From contig OY783191.1 of NCBI GenBank assembly GCA_963678675.1, forward strand, positions 20,401,111-20,465,110: DNA of 64,000 nucleotides, in the 5' to 3' direction. Source of the stretch: Xiphydria camelus. Its lineage: Eukaryota > Arthropoda > Insecta > Hymenoptera > Xiphydriidae. The position numbers and the translations under genes were made by a program. Shown here in pieces: positions 60,834 to 64,000 of this stretch; positions within the stretch are counted from its first letter, which is position 1, and every line of letters starts with the position of its first letter. The notes below the pieces were generated by a model. The model made no database searches, was not told the DNA's origin, and saw only the letters and a program-made list of their open reading frames with translations.

Positions 60834-61206
60834 CCCTTACTTGCCACACTGGGGTTCGAAACCACCCCATGGTAAAATTCGTACTTGTGCCACACTGGGG
60901 TTGATTTACACCTCAGCGAGAAGAATTGTTATAATAAATAAATTATAGCATATTTGTGTACTTGAACATTTTACCAGCTCATCTTAAGAGCGTACTTTAA
61001 AAGACCGTGTAACTTTAATATTTGATTTTTTTCGCATACTTAATTTTAAGTTCTGGCTATACAAGTTCCACTGCCTCTTAAAGCACGCTCTTAAGAAGAG
61101 CTGATAAAATTTTCAAGTCCAAATATGCAATAATTTGTTTGTTATAACAATTTTGCAACCCCAGTGTGGCAAGTACGTGATTCTATAGAAGTGTGGCCAG
61201 TAAGGG
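60834..61206. mobile_element. 373-bp TTAA-flanked piggyBac-type MITE
   Basis: TTAA at 60,830-60,833 and 61,207-61,210; ends CCCTTACTTGCCACACTGGG and CAGTGTGGCAAGTAC... / GTGTGGCCAGTAAGGG. Internal copies of GCCACACTGGGGTT are present. Its right TTAA is shared with the next element. Confidence 0.8.
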
Positions 61207-61210
61207 TTAA

Positions 61211-61506
61211 GTAAGAGCGTGTACGGCGTTATTCATAAAAAATGTATTCAACAATGTTTTTTCCACATACATACGTTTTACATATTCCAACGCATTGCGC
61301 AATTACAGTTGATAATGAGTCCAATCACCACCAACGAAAATTTGATGGATAGTATGCCTCGGAGATGCCAAGCGATTATCGACGGTGGTGATTGGACTCA
61401 TTATTAATATAATAGCGTATTGCCTTTTGGAACATGTCAAACGTATGTATGTGGAAAAAACATTGTCGAATAAGTCTTTTATGAATAACGCCGTACGCGC
61501 TCTTAC
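61211..61506. mobile_element. 296-bp MITE (GTAAGAGCGTGTACGGCG ends)
   Basis: TTAA at 61,207-61,210 and 61,507-61,510. The ends GTAAGAGCGTGTACGGCGTT and AACGCCGTACGCGCTCTTAC continue inward with ATTCATAAAAAATGTATTCA and its complement. This is the compact form of the element spread over 44,307-47,605; an isolated end is at 60,236-60,260. Confidence 0.8.
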
Positions 61507-61557
61507 TTAACAGACTGATAACAACGTAACTCTCAAAATGTAGTTCTCAAAATGTAT

Positions 61558-61605
61558 TGTCATGTATAACTATTTGTCATGTATAACTATTTGTCATGTA
61601 TAACA
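61558..61605. repeat. Short tandem repeat
   Basis: TGTCATGTATAACTATT is repeated three times, the last copy altered to TGTCATGTATAACACTA. Confidence 0.85.
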
Positions 61606-63180
61606 CTATGTATTATATTATAATAATAAATGAATAACGGATTTACTCATAAAAATTGTGTCATTTATTGTAAACATTTACGTAGAATCCATATTAATTT
61701 TCTAACGGTGTTGAATTTCCCGCGACATTTTCGCGCATGCGTCAAGTAGCACTCGTGCGCCTCAAATGCGACGCATATGCGCGCAGATATGTAAGGCCAA
61801 ATGCGTCGCACGCGTGCGACTTGAAGCGCACGCGTGCACTCACAGTGCGTGCATTGTGACTACATTTTGCTATCTGGGACTGCACATGCTACTATTACTG
61901 ATTGTGCCATATCAACAGATAGCCTTATTCCAAGAGACAGAATAGGAAACCTTCGTTTCAGTACACCGAATAACCTTTCAATAGGGTTTCGAGTTCTAAT
62001 TTGTGATTCATTAAACAGTTGTTCCGCTTGTGTTGCTGGATTAAGTATCGGTGTTATAACGTATCTTTTTAAAGCATATCCTGAATCGCCAAGCAGTACT
62101 CCATTACCAAATTCCTCATTTTCAAATCGGGCCTTCACTCGACTGTTATTAAATATTGTCTGGTCATGAGTTGAACCAGGCCAACGAGCAACAATATCCC
62201 TGATAAATAAATCTGCATCTCCTACTACTTGAACATTCAGTGAAAAATAGCCCTTCCGATTTCTAAAGAATTCTGCATTATCTCCTCCTATAAACACATA
62301 TTAATAATTAAATAAGTACATATATAGATCAAAATGCTAAACATAAAAATTACCTGGTGAAATTATTCTGATATGGGTACAATCGATGGCACCTATCACT
62401 CGAAGAAATCGAGCTTCATTGAAAAACTTCTGTTTCACCGTTTCTTGATCTGGCTGGTTGCTTGGCATTTTTATATAGTCTGGTGCTAATGAAATTATTC
62501 TCCTAAGTAATTTCTTGATGACTTGGCCCGCTGTGGTTTTATGTATACCCGCAAAGTCACCAATGCTTTGAAGAATACATCCAGTAGCACAAAACCTTAG
62601 AACAAGTAGTATCTGTTGCATTGCAGTAACAGGATGATTCCTGAAAAATTCGCAAGCATGTAAAATATATTTGCTTTTATATGGTTCAAATTTACCTTTC
62701 AGTTCTTGGTGCTATGTCATTTCCAATTCTCTGCTCTAGCATTATCACCGTCTCTTTACTCAGGCGAAATCTCATTTTGAACTCTTCATCATTCCATCTT
62801 TCGAAATGATTGACACGGAATCTAAAATTTCTCGGAGCCCTATGAACTACTACCCTTCTACGTTCGTCACACTCTGCATCAGAATCACTAGAATCTTCAC
62901 TGTCGGTACTTTCTTCCCAAAGTCTTATATTATTTCTATCATTACACGATGATGCCATTTTTATTTTTATAAAGAATTATATTTAAAACACTATACTCTC
63001 TGTAATTATATTTGACACTGTACTCACTATATTATTAATAAAATATACCTATTCAGGTTACAGAGACACAGTAATTTGACGGTGAAACGAACGGCAAGTT
63101 GAACTAGCTGAATGCGCTGAATACACTATGCTGGACGAGGCACTGTTCACTTGATTACACATATTGAATAACGTGCATTT

Positions 63181-63336
63181 GTGTGTGTGTGTGTGTGGTT
63201 GCGGTTTATATATCTTACAACTAACAGTAGTGGGGATAGCGTAAGCGATGCGGTACCCCCTGGTCTTTCTCCCCTTTACAAAGTTGACATGCATAGAACA
63301 GTATTAATGAGTGGTTACTGCGGGGGGGGGGGGGTA
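63181..63336. repeat. (GT)n and poly-G tracts
   Basis: A GT run at 63,181-63,198 and a 14-base G run at about 63,321-63,334. They lie in non-coding sequence upstream (on the minus strand) of the Harbinger nuclease start. Confidence 0.85.
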
Positions 63337-63639
63337 TTCCGTTCCGTTTGGCAATTAGCTTTCCGAGTGAGATTATAATTACATTTGCAACCTTTCATCG
63401 TCGAGCCATATCGCTTTGCTATTGTGCCCGATGACGAGCTTGATACTAAATTAGAAAGGTATTTTAGATCGCGATGATACTGAACGGTAGGAATCGGCGT
63501 GTAGAATTATCGTAATGGATGTTCCCGAAAAAGATACGGGACTGCAATTGCGTCAGCAGCACACGCGTGTTGGAACAAAAACGAAAGCAAAGTTTACGGA
63601 ATAGGTAAAATATGTTAACACTCTTCGATTTGCCGCCTT

Positions 63640-63834
63640 TCTACCTTTCTTGAAGTTACGTTCTTACTATTTCAACCGAGAGTTGACAGTCAAACCCAAC
63701 GTCATCTAGTAGTTGACTGAACCTCCGCTCACCCGTCAGTTCAACCTCCGGTTGATGTTTATAATACGCAAACTGCAGTTTAACCGCCGGTTGAAGCTCA
63801 ACCTTCGGTCAACCGGGCTTTATAATACCGGCCC
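63640..63834. mobile_element. Right end of a Harbinger-type element
   Basis: The sequence ends CGGGCTTTATAATACCGGCCC just before TTAGAG. Several TTCAACC(T/G)(C/T)CGGTTGA-like palindromes (63,675-63,820) form a subterminal array. GGGCCGGTATTATAAAGCCC is typical of PIF/Harbinger ends and TTA fits their 3-bp duplication. It is probably the end of the element encoding the nuclease at 55,513-62,958; I did not find the left end. Confidence 0.55.
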
Positions 63835-64000
63835 TTAGAGAATTTATAAAAATGATCAGAATTATTAAGTATAGGTGATATCGGTGAGAGAGCCTCCTAG
63901 CGACCCGTAGGCGAACTGATGCGAGCGACGGCCATATTGTAGAAATAGAATTTGAATATAAACATTTGTACCTATGCAATGGCTGTGTTTTTAGCGAATT
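63835..64000 (+). pseudogene. Start of another SWIM-family fragment at the window edge
   Basis: TTAGAGAATTTATAAAAATG then ATCAGAATTATTAAGTAT repeats, on the plus strand, the sequence at 47,897-47,938 (minus strand), encoding REFIKMIRIIKY. After about 63,876 the similarity stops, and no gene is visible to the window end. Confidence 0.45.

Larger units (their letters stand above)
55690..61878. mobile_element. 6.2 kb insertion with CCC(A/G)GATAGCA ends, 2-bp duplication
   Basis: The ends are CCCGGATAGCA (55,690) and TGCTATCTGGG (61,878), flanked by AC on both sides (55,688-55,689; 61,879-61,880). Near both ends are many CACGCGTGCG/GTGCGTCGCACG palindromes. Excision exactly restores the Harbinger nuclease frame. 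The content includes a pogo-type end, a THAP/SWIM element, a protein kinase D fragment and several TTAA MITEs. No protein that would move it could be identified with confidence. Confidence 0.8.
55513..62958 (-). pseudogene. PIF/Harbinger nuclease (HARBI1-like), three exons, one large insertion
   Basis: Exon 1, 62,958-62,696, starts MASSCNDRNN and has FRVNHFERWNDEEFKMRF; it ends GAAAG|GTAAA. Exon 2, 62,640-62,354, has QQILLVLRFCATGCILQS, GDFAGIHKTTAGQVIKK and VIGAIDCTHIRIISP (first catalytic Asp). Exon 3 from 62,287 has FSLNVQVVGDADLFIRDIVA RWPGSTHD, NGVLLGDSGYALKRYVITPI (second Asp) and RTRNPIERLFGVLKRRFPIL (Glu), completing the DDE triad. It is cut after VACAV at 61,879 and resumes at 55,687 with LHNVARSMNEQ to a stop at 55,513. 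Splice phases agree, and the coding length is an exact multiple of three (377 residues) when the insertion and one GT are removed. Apart from the insertion I see no lesion, so disruption looks recent. Confidence 0.88.

Overview
This is eukaryotic nuclear DNA, almost certainly from an insect. It is AT-rich and carries spliceosomal introns and poly(A)-type signals. It also holds a fragment of mitochondrial ND1 that reads best with the invertebrate mitochondrial code (AGA = Ser), and a broken copy of an animal protein kinase D gene. I see no bacterial-type gene, CRISPR array, tRNA or rRNA. I cannot name the order or species.

The window is an archive of nested transposable elements. From the left: (1) 1-7.4 kb is a hAT element with a multi-exon transposase gene on the minus strand; one exon is split by a 2.8 kb DNA transposon with a 4-bp ATAT duplication, and a second hAT 3' end faces the other way. 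(2) 7.4-13.2 kb is a remnant of a related DDE-type transposon, broken up by a 260-bp-arm palindrome, a MADF-encoding element and two smaller insertions. (3) 13.3-16.3 kb holds a decayed piggyBac transposase and a 927-bp solo LTR. (4) 17-20.6 kb holds two mariner remnants, one carrying two TTAA-targeted insertions. (5) 20.7-23.1 kb is a 2.4 kb element with long terminal inverted repeats that encodes a FEN1/XPG-like nuclease plus a cysteine-rich CXC domain. It sits inside a decayed Ty3/gypsy element that ends in an LTR at 25,585.

(6) 28.5-42.3 kb is one Helitron helicase gene opened by a 12.3 kb insertion. Inside that insertion are a second FEN1/XPG-CXC element, a SWIM-family first exon, a mitochondrial insertion, TTAA elements, and an element that itself contains an ATAT-duplicating element and a TTAA-flanked transposon with a Mutator/Kolobok-type transposase. 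(7) 44.3-47.6 kb is a set of non-autonomous elements one inside another, including a non-autonomous Helitron. (8) 48.3-54.9 kb contains a hAT MITE, Myb/SANT exons and a large two-level palindrome. (9) 55.5-63 kb is a three-exon PIF/Harbinger nuclease gene on the minus strand that looks intact except for one 6.2 kb insertion with CCCRGATAGCA ends. That insertion carries a THAP gene with a tandemly repeated exon, a SWIM gene, TTAA MITEs and the protein kinase D fragment.

In several places, removing an insertion together with one copy of its target duplication restores the interrupted reading frame, which gives firm boundaries and a relative order of events. The features most worth a second look are the FEN1/XPG-CXC elements, the captured kinase fragment and the CCCRGRTAGCA-ended elements with 2-bp target duplications. 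Superfamily names marked tentative rest on motif memory, not on a database search.
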